A stretch of DNA of 5,220 bases from CAYUMU01 sp964445985 (GCA_964445985.1 CAYUMU010000161.1:1-5220), one strand, 5' to 3'; shown: positions 1 through 5,172, counted from the first letter of the stretch. The notes: generated from the letters alone by a model not told the origin. Translations and numbers: made by a program.

Positions 1-19
1 TACGTACGGTGGTGTGGGA

Positions 20-45
20 GGGGCGGAGCCGAAAGGCTCCCCCCT
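20..45. other. Stem-loop with GAAA tetraloop
   Basis: GGAGCC (25-30) and GGCTCC (35-40) form a perfect 6-bp stem around a GAAA loop. After one C/C mismatch the stem extends by four more pairs (20-23 with 42-45, the last being G-U). No T-tract follows, so this is not a standard intrinsic terminator. It could be the 3' end of an upstream transcript or a structured element. The rest of 1-193 shows no gene. A TTGACT box at 136-141 resembles a -35 element, but I see no good -10 at 16-18 bp. Confidence 0.4.
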
Positions 46-193
46 ATCCCGATTTGACTCTCCGCCTTGAACCGGGAAGCCGGAGCGCGAAGCGGGCTCA
101 AAACGCTCCACTCCCCCTATTTTTCGGCATTTTTCTTGACTTCTAGCGGTTCGGTAGACCAAAGTGATTGGCGCGGAGATCTTTCCTTGGAAC

Positions 194-200
194 GGAGGAG
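194..200 (+). promoter_or_regulatory. Ribosome binding site deciding the start at 207
   Basis: GGAGGAG lies 6 nt before the ATG at 207. It is the strongest Shine-Dalgarno near this gene and selects 207 over the in-frame TTG at 168 and the in-frame ATG at 276. Neither of those has a comparable site. Confidence 0.8.
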
Positions 201-206
201 ATAAGC

Positions 207-2024
207 ATGTCCCCCATGTCGTGGCTCACTCACAGCCAGCCATCAACGTCACCCGATTCGGCACAGAACTCGAACATGTCTGTACGCAACACACGCTTTC
301 GATGGAGGCTCCGCCTGGGAGCTCCCTTGGCCTGCGCGGGCCTTTTATTTTTCGCCGGGCAGCCATTGGCGATGGCTCAGGAGCCCACGGAACGAGTGGA
401 AGCCCACCTGCAAAATGGCGAGTTTGCTCCAGCCCTGAATGTTGCGAGGCAGGCGGCTCCAGCCCAAAAAGATCGCCTGCTGCAACGGATTGCGGCCGTG
501 CAGGCACAAACGGGCAATCTCCGCGGCGCGGTCGATTCCATGGCCGATGTGTCGAGCGACACCGCCCGGGCCGCGGGCCTATCGGGTATTTCCGGGCGAC
601 CTGTCGGCAACTTTGGCAACCCCGGCGGCATGGGAGAACCGGATTTTGACGCCCTGATTGAGCTGATTGAAACCACCGTGAGCCCCGAATCCTGGGATGC
701 CCAGGGCGGTCCCGGCGCCATCGCGGAGTTCGAAGGCGGGGTGCGCGTGGATGCCAGCGGGCTGGTTCACTCGCTGCTCCAGGGCGACTCGCTCGATCAA
801 TTGCGAGCCCTCCGCGGCCAGGCCCGATCGTCGGTGGCCGCCAACGCCGATGTTCGTCGCGATAGTGGCTTGCGGAAGGTATCGCTGACCCGGCTGGAGA
901 AGCTGGTTCAACTGAAGCAGGCTGCCGGCGAGCCGCTGACCGACGACATTCGCTACCTGGCCGGCTTGCACAAGATTTCGTACGTGCTGCTCTACCCCGA
1001 AACGGGCGAGATTGTGCTGGCGGGTCCGGCTGGCGATTGGCAGAGCGATCGCGAAGGGCGGGTGCTCAACGCCCGCACCTCGCGGCCCGTGCTGCACCTG
1101 GACGACCTGGTGGTGGTGCTTCGCCATATGACGGCTCGCCCCAACGAACCGTTTGGCTGCTCGATTGTGCCGATCAAGGAAAACCTGGCCAAAACCAAGG
1201 CCTTTCTCGAAGAGTCGTCGCAACGAGCCCTCAAGCCGGGTGAGCGCGATCGCTGGCTGGCAAACTTGCGCGACCAGATGGGCCAGCAAACGGTGGAGTA
1301 CTACGGGATCGATCCCCAATCGCACGTGGCCCGCGTGCTGTTCGAGGCCGATTACCGCATGAAATTGGTCGGCATTGGGCTGGAACCGGGTTCGGTCAAT
1401 GTTCCCAGCTATTTGTCGTCGGTGAAAGTGGCGCCCGGGGAAGCGGCCCCGCCAATGGGCGTGCTGCGGTGGTGGTTCACGCTGAACTACGACTCCATTC
1501 TGGCTTCGCCGGAGCACGACGCCTTTGAACTGCGTGGGCAAGGCGTGAAAGTGCTGAGCGAGAACGAAATGATCACCGCTCAAGGTGACCGCGTTCATAC
1601 CGGGCAATCGGATCCGCTGACCGCTGGGTTTGCCCAGAACTTTACCGAGCACTTTGGCGAGTTGGCGGCCAAGTATCCGGTATACGCCGAATTGCAGAAT
1701 ATTTTCGACCTGGCGTTGGCCTCGGCCCTGATTCAAGCTCAGCGACTGCCGGAGCAAGCGGGTTGGAACATGACCTGCTTTGGCGAAGGCGGCAGCTATC
1801 AGCCCAGCTTCAGCTACGCTCCGCAGAAGGTGGAAACCGTGATGAATCACCGGGTGGTGAATCGCGTGCAGATTCTGGCCGCCGCGAGTGGCGGCGTTCG
1901 CGTTGACCCAGCATCGCTGGTCAAGGCCGAGGCCTTGCAAACCGACTCGCGGGGCGTGTTGGGCAGCCGTCGCGAGCAAGCCGCCGCCCAGGACCTGCCT
2001 CGCTTGAACTGGTGGTGGGACTAG
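207..2024 (+). CDS. Exported DUF1598-family protein
   Basis: This 605-residue protein has no assigned biochemical role. I recognise the C-terminal half as the DUF1598 type, known to me from planctomycetes: GVLRWWFTLNYDS (418-430), FELRGQGVKVLSENE (440-454), and the stretch through FTEHFGELAAKYPVYAELQN (479-498). A signal peptide is likely: Arg-rich 27-36, hydrophobic core about 38-52, and an AMA/Q cleavage site at 55-58. It follows an unusually long N-region of some 35 residues. Starting at Met24 (base 276) would give an ordinary signal peptide, but the ribosome site favours 207. Residues 60-115 look like paired TPR-type helices (NGEFAPALNVARQ, TGNLRGAVDSM). GGVRVDASGLV (177-187) recurs as GGVRVDPASLV (562-572). 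A Gly-rich linker lies at 124-143, and the protein ends NWWWD. It appears to be a single-gene transcript closed by the terminator at 2093. The family call is firm and the function is unknown. Confidence 0.92.
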   Translation: MSPMSWLTHSQPSTSPDSAQNSNMSVRNTRFRWRLRLGAPLACAGLLFFAGQPLAMAQEPTERVEAHLQNGEFAPALNVARQAAPAQKDRLLQRIAAVQAQTGNLRGAVDSMADVSSDTARAAGLSGISGRPVGNFGNPGGMGEPDFDALIELIETTVSPESWDAQGGPGAIAEFEGGVRVDASGLVHSLLQGDSLDQLRALRGQARSSVAANADVRRDSGLRKVSLTRLEKLVQLKQAAGEPLTDDIRYLAGLHKISYVLLYPETGEIVLAGPAGDWQSDREGRVLNARTSRPVLHLDDLVVVLRHMTARPNEPFGCSIVPIKENLAKTKAFLEESSQRALKPGERDRWLANLRDQMGQQTVEYYGIDPQSHVARVLFEADYRMKLVGIGLEPGSVNVPSYLSSVKVAPGEAAPPMGVLRWWFTLNYDSILASPEHDAFELRGQGVKVLSENEMITAQGDRVHTGQSDPLTAGFAQNFTEHFGELAAKYPVYAELQNIFDLALASALIQAQRLPEQAGWNMTCFGEGGSYQPSFSYAPQKVETVMNHRVVNRVQILAAASGGVRVDPASLVKAEALQTDSRGVLGSRREQAAAQDLPRLNWWWD

Positions 2025-2092
2025 CCGAGAACCGCCGGGGTTCGCTGGCTCAAGCCGGCTCCCCTGGCACCTTGAACCAATCAACAACACGA

Positions 2093-2132
2093 CCCTGCGT
2101 GAAACTCCCATTCACGCAGGGTTTTTTATTTT
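2093..2132 (+). terminator. Intrinsic terminator after the DUF1598 gene
   Basis: CCCTGCGTGAA (2093-2103) and TTCACGCAGGG (2111-2121) form a perfect 11-bp stem with a 7-nt loop. A T-rich tail of six T, A, then four T follows at 2122-2132. It lies 68 nt after the stop at 2024 and should end that transcript. Confidence 0.93.
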
Positions 2133-2588
2133 GCCAATCCTGCGCGTTCGCCAAGCCAGGTGGGCATTTTCTACCTGAAGCCCGCAGACTGCGATTGGCA
2201 GTTTTCCCACGGATTTGTCTCAGAATACCTGATTAATCGAGGTCTGAATTTAGGGGGGTAAGGTGGTGGGGCGCGAAAAAATGGCCTGCCAGGCGGGTAT
2301 CTCCAGCCACTCACCTGGGTTTAACAATTCACCCCAAGCTGGTTATTTTTACAACACTTTCTTGACATCGTGGGGGGTGTTGATAATCTGCAACCTAGTT
2401 TACGCAGTTAGCCATTGCTGTTTGTTCTGCATAATCTGCCGCCACAGGGCATTTGCGGCAGATATGCCGACCCGGCACGCAGTGCTTGACTTCCCCAGAT
2501 CGCTGCCGCCAGTGACGGGGATGATGAGATGGAAGGGCGGCAAACTTTTTGGTTTTTGTTTCGATTTTGATTTAGTGGAGGCTCCAGA
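2133..2588. other. Intergenic region, no supported gene
   Basis: These 456 bases separate the first terminator from the Cys-rich gene. Open frames exist on both strands, but none has a ribosome site or recognisable protein character. A G-rich stretch (2253-2271: G6, then GG, GG and GGGG with short gaps) could form a two-layer G-quadruplex. A TTGACA box lies at 2362-2367. Within 2436-2510, GCGGCAG (2455-2461) can pair either with CTGCCGC at 2436-2442 or with the same sequence at 2503-2509. The segment just before 2589 is probably the leader of the Cys-rich gene. Confidence 0.55.
2362..2387 (+). promoter_or_regulatory. Possible promoter for the Cys-rich gene
   Basis: A consensus -35 TTGACA (2362-2367) is followed by GATAAT (2382-2387). 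The spacer is only 14 bp and contains a G6 run, which is short for a housekeeping sigma factor. The -35 context TTTCTTGAC also occurs upstream of the first gene, at 133-140. If used, the transcript would have a leader of nearly 200 nt. Confidence 0.3.
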
Positions 2589-2879
2589 ATGAATCGTGCT
2601 TTGATTTTCGGTATCGCCCTGTTCGTGGCGGTTGTTGGCGTGGCCATGATCTCGATGGACAACAGCGTCGTCGCTGGCCACAAGTGCAAATGCAAGTGCA
2701 GCCAAAATGATTGCTGCGCTCCCTCGTGCTGCGCTCCCGCCCCGACGTGCTGCGCTCCCGTTGAATGTGCTCCGGCTCCCGCTTGCGGTTGCCACGGCAC
2801 TGCTGCTGTTGTTGCTCCGGCCGACCCGGTTGCCCAACGCAGCCAGTTCGGCTTCCGTACCGTCAGCTTCCAGCGCTAA
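2589..2879 (+). CDS. Small exported Cys-rich protein with CCAP repeats
   Basis: This is a 96-residue protein of unknown function. The start is supported by GGAGG (2577-2581), 7 nt before the ATG. A hydrophobic segment at 4-22 and VVA at 27-29 suggest a signal peptide cleaved before Gly30, leaving a mature protein of about 67 residues; an uncleaved anchor is also possible. The mature part begins HKCKCKC (31-37) and continues with CCAPSCCAPAPTCCAP (42-57), VECAPAP and ACGCH. That gives 12 Cys at 33, 35, 37, 42, 43, 47, 48, 54, 55, 60, 66 and 68. The tail (70-96) is Ala/Val-rich and ends FGFRTVSFQR without cysteine. CxC and CC clusters allow metal binding or multiple disulfides, but no catalytic motif is visible. 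It appears monocistronic, with its own terminator behind. It could be a cell-surface or periplasmic structural or metal-binding protein, which is inference only. Confidence 0.82.
   Translation: MNRALIFGIALFVAVVGVAMISMDNSVVAGHKCKCKCSQNDCCAPSCCAPAPTCCAPVECAPAPACGCHGTAAVVAPADPVAQRSQFGFRTVSFQR
2712..2759 (+). repeat. Three exact TGCTGCGCTCCC copies in the Cys-rich gene
   Basis: The 12-mer TGCTGCGCTCCC occurs at 2712-2723, 2727-2738 and 2748-2759, with steps of 15 and 21 bp. All copies are in frame and each encodes the CCAP unit. The step lengths are multiples of three, consistent with in-frame repeat growth. Confidence 0.9.
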
Positions 2880-2963
2880 GCTCGCTCGAAGCCTGGTCAC
2901 TTGTTGACCAAATGGCAGTTGCGTGGCACAGCCCTGTACGCCAGGCAATTGCTAACCCAATAG

Positions 2964-2996
2964 AGCCGGGCCCTCCAGTCGGAGAGCCCGGCTTTG
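2964..2996 (+). terminator. Hairpin terminator after the Cys-rich gene
   Basis: AGCCGGGC (2964-2971) pairs with GCCCGGCT (2986-2993). After a C/A mismatch, CTCC (2973-2976) pairs with GGAG (2981-2984) around an AGTC loop. The tail is only TTTGCTTATT, so the T-tract is weak. The position, 85 nt past the stop at 2879, fits a transcript end. Confidence 0.65.
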
Positions 2997-3021
2997 CTTA
3001 TTGGTATTTGCGTTGGCAAAC

Positions 3022-3048
3022 GATTCGTTCGCAGACGAACGCGCAATC
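3022..3048 (-). terminator. Possible hairpin ending the minus-strand gene
   Basis: CGTTCG (3026-3031) and CGAACG (3036-3041) pair around CAGA. GATT (3022-3025) and AATC (3045-3048) add outer pairs across a 3-nt bulge. It lies about 46 nt beyond the stop of the minus gene at 3095. Only GTTTG follows on that strand, so termination strength is doubtful. Confidence 0.3.
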
Positions 3049-3094
3049 AGCCTTGGCCAATCCGCTGGCCCTTGCTCAGATCAAATCCGCTCGA

Positions 3095-3466
3095 TTACGG
3101 TCCGATGCTGGGCGGGTTGTTCTGGAAGTAGTCGCGGGGGCCGCGGGTCGTGTAGTAAGGGTAAGCCACGGCGCCGGCCGACATGCCGGGAGCAGCTTCC
3201 ATGGGTGGGCCGCCATTGCCAAAACCGTTTCCGTTTCCATTGCCATTGCCAAACGCATCGTCAGGGCAATTGCAACGGGCACAACCACCGTGTGCATGAA
3301 AACAACGGCCCCAGTGCGAACCGTTTTGCGGAAAGCCGCCGATAAACGGGCCAGTAAAGTTTGGCTTTCCGAAACTGGGATCCGGGCAATGCGGACACAT
3401 TTTGCAGCCCGTTCCCGCGGCGCAGCACAACAGCGCCGCCAGCGAGGCAACGAAGAGACGATTCAT
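3095..3466 (-). CDS. Short exported Cys/His- and Gly/Asn-rich protein
   Basis: This 123-residue protein has no known function. The ATG at 3466 follows AAGGA (complement of 3477-3481) by 10 nt. Translation could in principle open further upstream, but only from Met1 here does the N-terminus look like a signal sequence: MNRLFVASLAALLCCAAGTGC. Cys21 could be lipidated, although GTGC is a poor lipobox because -3 is Gly. After it come CKMCPHC (21-27), then C55, H57, H59, C62, C65 and C67 as a second Cys/His cluster. A Gly-Asn run (73-86) and a Pro/Ala linker follow, ending in YPYYTTRGPRDYFQNNPPSIGP (102-123, tail from Tyr104 most distinctive). From memory, tails of the type TRGPRDF..NPPSIG recur in small planctomycete exported proteins; this is unverified. 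It stands alone, convergent with the Cys-rich gene at 2589. It may be a surface or envelope protein that binds metal. Confidence 0.82.
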   Translation of the reverse strand: MNRLFVASLAALLCCAAGTGCKMCPHCPDPSFGKPNFTGPFIGGFPQNGSHWGRCFHAHGGCARCNCPDDAFGNGNGNGNGFGNGGPPMEAAPGMSAGAVAYPYYTTRGPRDYFQNNPPSIGP

Positions 3467-3912
3467 GGGTCGGATTTCCTTCTCGCGCGGGAGTTGCGGA
3501 CTCCTGCGTCCCTCCTGGACGGAATGGGTTCGCCATCGGCAGTCTGAATTGCGGAAGCCAGACTGCTTGGCACGCTGCAAAGTTGCCCAAAGACGGGATT
3601 GACCGCCGGCGGGATGGGCAGCTTTTGCTAATCTCACATTTCTTGCGGCGTGTGATCCCCCGCTGGACCGCCAAGGCGAGTCTTTGGGAGGATGGAAGGC
3701 CGTTTGCCACGTAACCAACCGCGAACCTGCGGGGACGAATCCCCCTCTCTCCTAAATGCGGATCAGGAGCCTCTGGCATCGCAGTCGTCACGCCTGCTAA
3801 TTTCTGTATCGACGGACAAACCCCTAGAATCCAGAAAATCGTCAGCAGCAGGCCCATGCACCGCAAGCAAGGCAGTTCTGGCCGGAACCGACCGTATTCG
3901 CCCGACAAGGGA
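3467..3912. other. Intergenic region, no supported gene
   Basis: About 450 bases lie between the minus-strand exported gene and the tRNA promoter. Open frames on both strands lack ribosome sites and protein-like composition. The part near 3467-3600 should hold the promoter and leader of the minus gene, but I could not pick a convincing -35/-10 pair. I see no repeats or RNA genes here. Confidence 0.55.
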
Positions 3913-3940
3913 TTGACAGCCCCGCTGTCGTTCCCAGAAT
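3913..3940 (+). promoter_or_regulatory. Promoter of tRNA-Leu
   Basis: TTGACA (3913-3918) and CAGAAT (3935-3940) are separated by 16 bp. The -10 ends 11 nt before the mature tRNA, so the 5' leader would be very short. A 6-bp inverted repeat (GACAGC 3915-3920, GCTGTC 3924-3929) overlaps the -35 and spacer. Confidence 0.65.
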
Positions 3941-3951
3941 AGACAACTTCA

Positions 3952-4035
3952 GCCGAAGTGGCGGAATTGGCAGACGCGCTGGACTCAAAATCCAGTTCTC
4001 GCAAGAGAGTGTGGGTTCGATTCCCACCTTCGGCA
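3952..4035 (+). tRNA. tRNA-Leu (anticodon CAA)
   Basis: This is a complete class II tRNA that decodes UUG. Acceptor GCCGAAG (3952-3958) pairs with CTTCGGC (4028-4034), with A4035 as discriminator base. The anticodon stem CTGGA/TCCAG (3979-3983, 3991-3995) encloses CTCAAAA, giving anticodon CAA at 3986-3988. The long variable arm TCTC-GCAA-GAGA (3997-4008) and discriminator A identify leucine rather than serine. The T-arm is GTGGG-TTCGATT-CCCAC (4011-4027). CCA is not encoded and must be added after transcription. Confidence 0.97.
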
Positions 4036-4042
4036 CTCGCCT

Positions 4043-4065
4043 AAGCCTTTTAACAGAAAAGGCTT
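4043..4065 (+). other. Perfect 9-bp hairpin behind tRNA-Leu
   Basis: AAGCCTTTT (4043-4051) and AAAAGGCTT (4057-4065) pair exactly around AACAG. It starts 8 nt after the tRNA end. No T-tract follows the second arm, so it is an atypical terminator. It may still end or help process the tRNA transcript. Confidence 0.5.
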
Positions 4066-4087
4066 GTAACCGAAAACCGCTAATGCG

Positions 4088-4318
4088 GTGGACTGCCTCT
4101 CCGGCGAAGTCCGTCTCAATGTGGATCTGGACACGATTCTCACGGTTCTGGCCAACGGCTGCTACCGCTGGTTGGCCAGCCGGCTCCACGGCTTCGATCA
4201 ATCCCAGCCGAAGTCGCTGTATCGCAAGTCCGTCGAAACCGCAGGCTCGGTCGAAATCGCTGAAGCGCGACGTCTCGCCGTCACCTTAGCCCTGGCGTGC
4301 ATAGATTTTGGATCTTAG
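4088..4318 (+). pseudogene. Transposase C-terminal remnant
   Basis: The reading frame is open from 4070, and its first possible start, GTG, is at 4088. It encodes about 76 residues. The stretch SGEVRLNVDLDTILTVLANG, then CYRWLASRLHGF, then PKSLYRKSVETAG looks like the C-terminal end of a DDE transposase family. I know similar sequences as (S)EVRLNVDFDV.LTV.A..Y..LA..L.G followed by P..LYR.FVETAG. The upstream catalytic domain is absent, and there is no ribosome site. After AEARRLAV (about 4260-4285) the expected continuation is lost and the frame runs into TAG at 4316-4318, overlapping the stop of the convergent minus gene. I could not identify the terminal inverted repeats of an element. This is probably a dead relic of an insertion downstream of the tRNA gene. 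The exact IS family is uncertain. Confidence 0.65.
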
Positions 4319-4578
4319 GCCGACGTGGCCAGCGCTGCCAGCGCTTCGGGCTTGATCGTCACCCCCTTGACCTGGCAGCCAGCCTTGGCCACGTCGGCCA
4401 CGGCCGAGCGAATGGCCGCTTCCAACGAATCCGCGTCGCGGTCGAACGCCACGTAGGTAACGCCGCAACGGGTGACGGGCATCCCGTCATCGCATCCCGC
4501 CTCGAATAGGCGGTTGGCCAAATCGTCGGTCAACTCAACGTCCGCGCCTAGCAAGACGTCAAACGTGTAGGATTGCAT
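4315..4578 (-). CDS. Small alpha/beta protein, probable partner of the HicA-like protein
   Basis: This is an 87-residue soluble protein. The ATG at 4578 follows AGGAG (complement of 4584-4588) by 5 nt. The predicted order is a strand (YTFDVLL, 4-10), a helix (TDDLANRLFEAG, 17-28), the signature CDDGMP (29-34), strands (GVTYVAFDR, 39-47), a helix (SLEAAIRSAVADVAKAG, 51-67) and a strand (KGVTIK, 71-76). The pattern FEAGCDD...F.R.A.S.EEAI.SA..DV is one I recall from uncharacterised small bacterial proteins, some encoded beside a HicA-like gene. It has no ribbon-helix-helix or HTH of its own, so it would bind DNA poorly alone. The gene lies 11 nt after the HicA-like gene, in the toxin-first order typical of hicAB. 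The antitoxin role is inference. It ends in TAA overlapping the transposase relic frame. Confidence 0.85.
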   Translation of the reverse strand: MQSYTFDVLLGADVELTDDLANRLFEAGCDDGMPVTRCGVTYVAFDRDADSLEAAIRSAVADVAKAGCQVKGVTIKPEALAALATSA

Positions 4579-4589
4579 AATGTCTCCTC

Positions 4590-4814
4590 TCAGGCATGGG
4601 GGCAATCGTCAACTTCGCTTCGGATCCGGAGGGCGTGTTTGTGCGTGTTTCGCGGCGTGGAGTACACCGAAAACCGGCAACCATCGCGATCCGCATGAGG
4701 GCAGTACAGCACGCCCCAGATATGGCCATTCGATTTTCGCAACCGCCAGCCACGCCCTAAAGCATAATCGACCGCGGCCCGGATTTCCTTGTTGGGGTGA
4801 TCGTTATTGGCCAC
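4590..4814 (-). CDS. HicA-like small protein, candidate toxin
   Basis: This 74-residue protein is probably a member or relative of the HicA (YcfA) fold, a dsRNA-binding-like domain that in HicA cleaves mRNA. The start is GTG at 4814, 7 nt after AGGGGA (complement of 4822-4827). HPNKEIRAAVDYALGRGWRL (6-25) is the first helix and turn. SNGHIWG (28-34) matches the position of the HicA catalytic motif GSH, with His31 as the likely active residue and Asn in place of Ser. STPRN then KHALRIRSEVD (52-70) fits the C-terminal strand and helix. C38, H40 and C46 (CPHADRDGC) lie in a loop absent from classical HicA and could bind metal. I recall homologues beginning HPKKE...AL.YAE..GW in many bacteria. 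It is the first gene of a two-gene operon, divergent from the ribbon-helix-helix gene at 4926. Toxicity is inferred, not shown. Confidence 0.85.
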   Translation of the reverse strand: MANNDHPNKEIRAAVDYALGRGWRLRKSNGHIWGVLYCPHADRDGCRFSVYSTPRNTHKHALRIRSEVDDCPHA

Positions 4815-4830
4815 GGCTGTTTCCCCTGCT

Positions 4831-4907
4831 GCTTGACTGGCTTGGATGCTTGAATTACACAGAAGAAACCAAGCCCGCCAACTTCAATTCTACAAAATAA
4901 TTCAAGC
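4831..4907. promoter_or_regulatory. Candidate operator: GCTTGR repeats and inverted repeat
   Basis: Between the divergent starts (4814 minus, 4926 plus) there are five GCTTG(A/G) elements. Three are tandem on the plus strand (4831-4836, 4840-4845, 4848-4853; steps 9 and 8 bp), and two are inverted (CCAAGC 4869-4874, TCAAGC 4902-4907). GCTTGAATTA (4848-4857) and TAATTCAAGC (4898-4907) form a perfect 10-bp inverted repeat. The layout fits binding by a small dimeric regulator, with the ribbon-helix-helix protein the obvious candidate. A weak minus-strand promoter (TTGGCG, 16 bp, TGTAAT) lies within the same segment. Confidence 0.5.
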
Positions 4908-4925
4908 GGCGAAAAGGAAATGCGC

Positions 4926-5135
4926 ATGGCAAAAAAACAGCCGGCCAAGCAAGCCTGGGGTGGGGCTCGGGTCCGGGCCGGGCGGAAGCTGCTGTACGCG
5001 GAGCCCACGGTACGCATTGCCGCCGCGGTGCCGCAAAGCTTGCACGCCCAGGTCGATGCCTGGGCGAAATCGCAGGGGCTCTCCTTCTCGGCCGCGCTGG
5101 TCGCTCTGGTGCAACGCGGACTGGGGCAAGGCTGA
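4926..5135 (+). CDS. Ribbon-helix-helix DNA-binding protein
   Basis: This is a 69-residue predicted transcription factor. AAGGA (4914-4918) is 7 nt before the ATG at 4926. The in-frame ATG at 4920 is only 1 nt from it and is rejected. The C-terminal part is a classic ribbon-helix-helix: strand VRIAAAVP (29-36), helix SLHAQVDAWAKSQG (38-51) and helix SFSAALVALVQRGL (53-66). Such proteins dimerise and insert the paired strands into the major groove. The N-terminus (MAKKQPAKQAWGGARVRAGRK, first 21 residues) is basic and contains a GGAR..AGRK stretch that may add DNA contacts. It is divergent from the HicA-like operon, across a 111-bp gap full of GCTTGR elements. I infer that it represses one or both divergent promoters. 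It lacks a separate toxin-binding tail, so it may act only as a regulator rather than an antitoxin. Confidence 0.82.
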   Translation: MAKKQPAKQAWGGARVRAGRKLLYAEPTVRIAAAVPQSLHAQVDAWAKSQGLSFSAALVALVQRGLGQG

Positions 5136-5142
5136 TACCGGA

Positions 5143-5172
5143 GCGGCTAGCCGCTGGTTGCTGGCGGCTAGC
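5143..5172 (+). other. Hairpin built from GCGGCTAGC copies
   Basis: GCTAGCCGC (5146-5154) and GCGGCTAGC (5164-5172) form a 9-bp stem with a 9-nt loop, 10 nt after the stop at 5135. GCGGCTAGCCGC (5143-5154) is itself a 12-bp palindrome, so alternative pairings exist. No T-tract follows. It could stabilise the transcript end or be a dispersed intergenic repeat. Nothing else is identifiable to 5220. Confidence 0.5.

Noticed and set aside
276..2024. Alternative start of the DUF1598 protein at ATG 276
   Set aside because: It would give a neater signal peptide, but no Shine-Dalgarno precedes it, while GGAGGAG stands 6 nt before 207. It is kept only as an alternative.
579..2111. 510-residue open frame on the minus strand
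   Set aside because: It lies antisense to the DUF1598 gene, has low-complexity His/Gln/Arg-rich composition and no recognisable motif. It is a shadow of high-GC coding sequence.
2263..2592. 109-residue plus-strand frame whose stop overlaps the start of the Cys-rich gene
   Set aside because: No ribosome site, no protein-like pattern, and it covers the likely promoter and leader of the next gene.
2712..2759. Short regular repeats considered as CRISPR
   Set aside because: Repeats of 12 bp with 3-9 bp gaps, in frame and coding for CCAP. Too short and not spacer-separated.
2400..2948. 182-residue minus-strand frame over the Cys-rich gene
   Set aside because: Antisense shadow; the plus-strand frame has a ribosome site, signal peptide and repeats.
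2765..3547. 260-residue plus-strand frame
   Set aside because: It runs through a terminator hairpin and antisense to the minus-strand exported gene, with no motif or ribosome site.
3261..4004. 247-residue minus-strand frame
   Set aside because: It overlaps the tRNA and the exported gene in another frame and lacks conserved features.
4757..5017. 86-residue minus-strand frame across the divergent gap
   Set aside because: It overlaps both divergent genes out of frame and shows no domain, while both neighbours have good ribosome sites.
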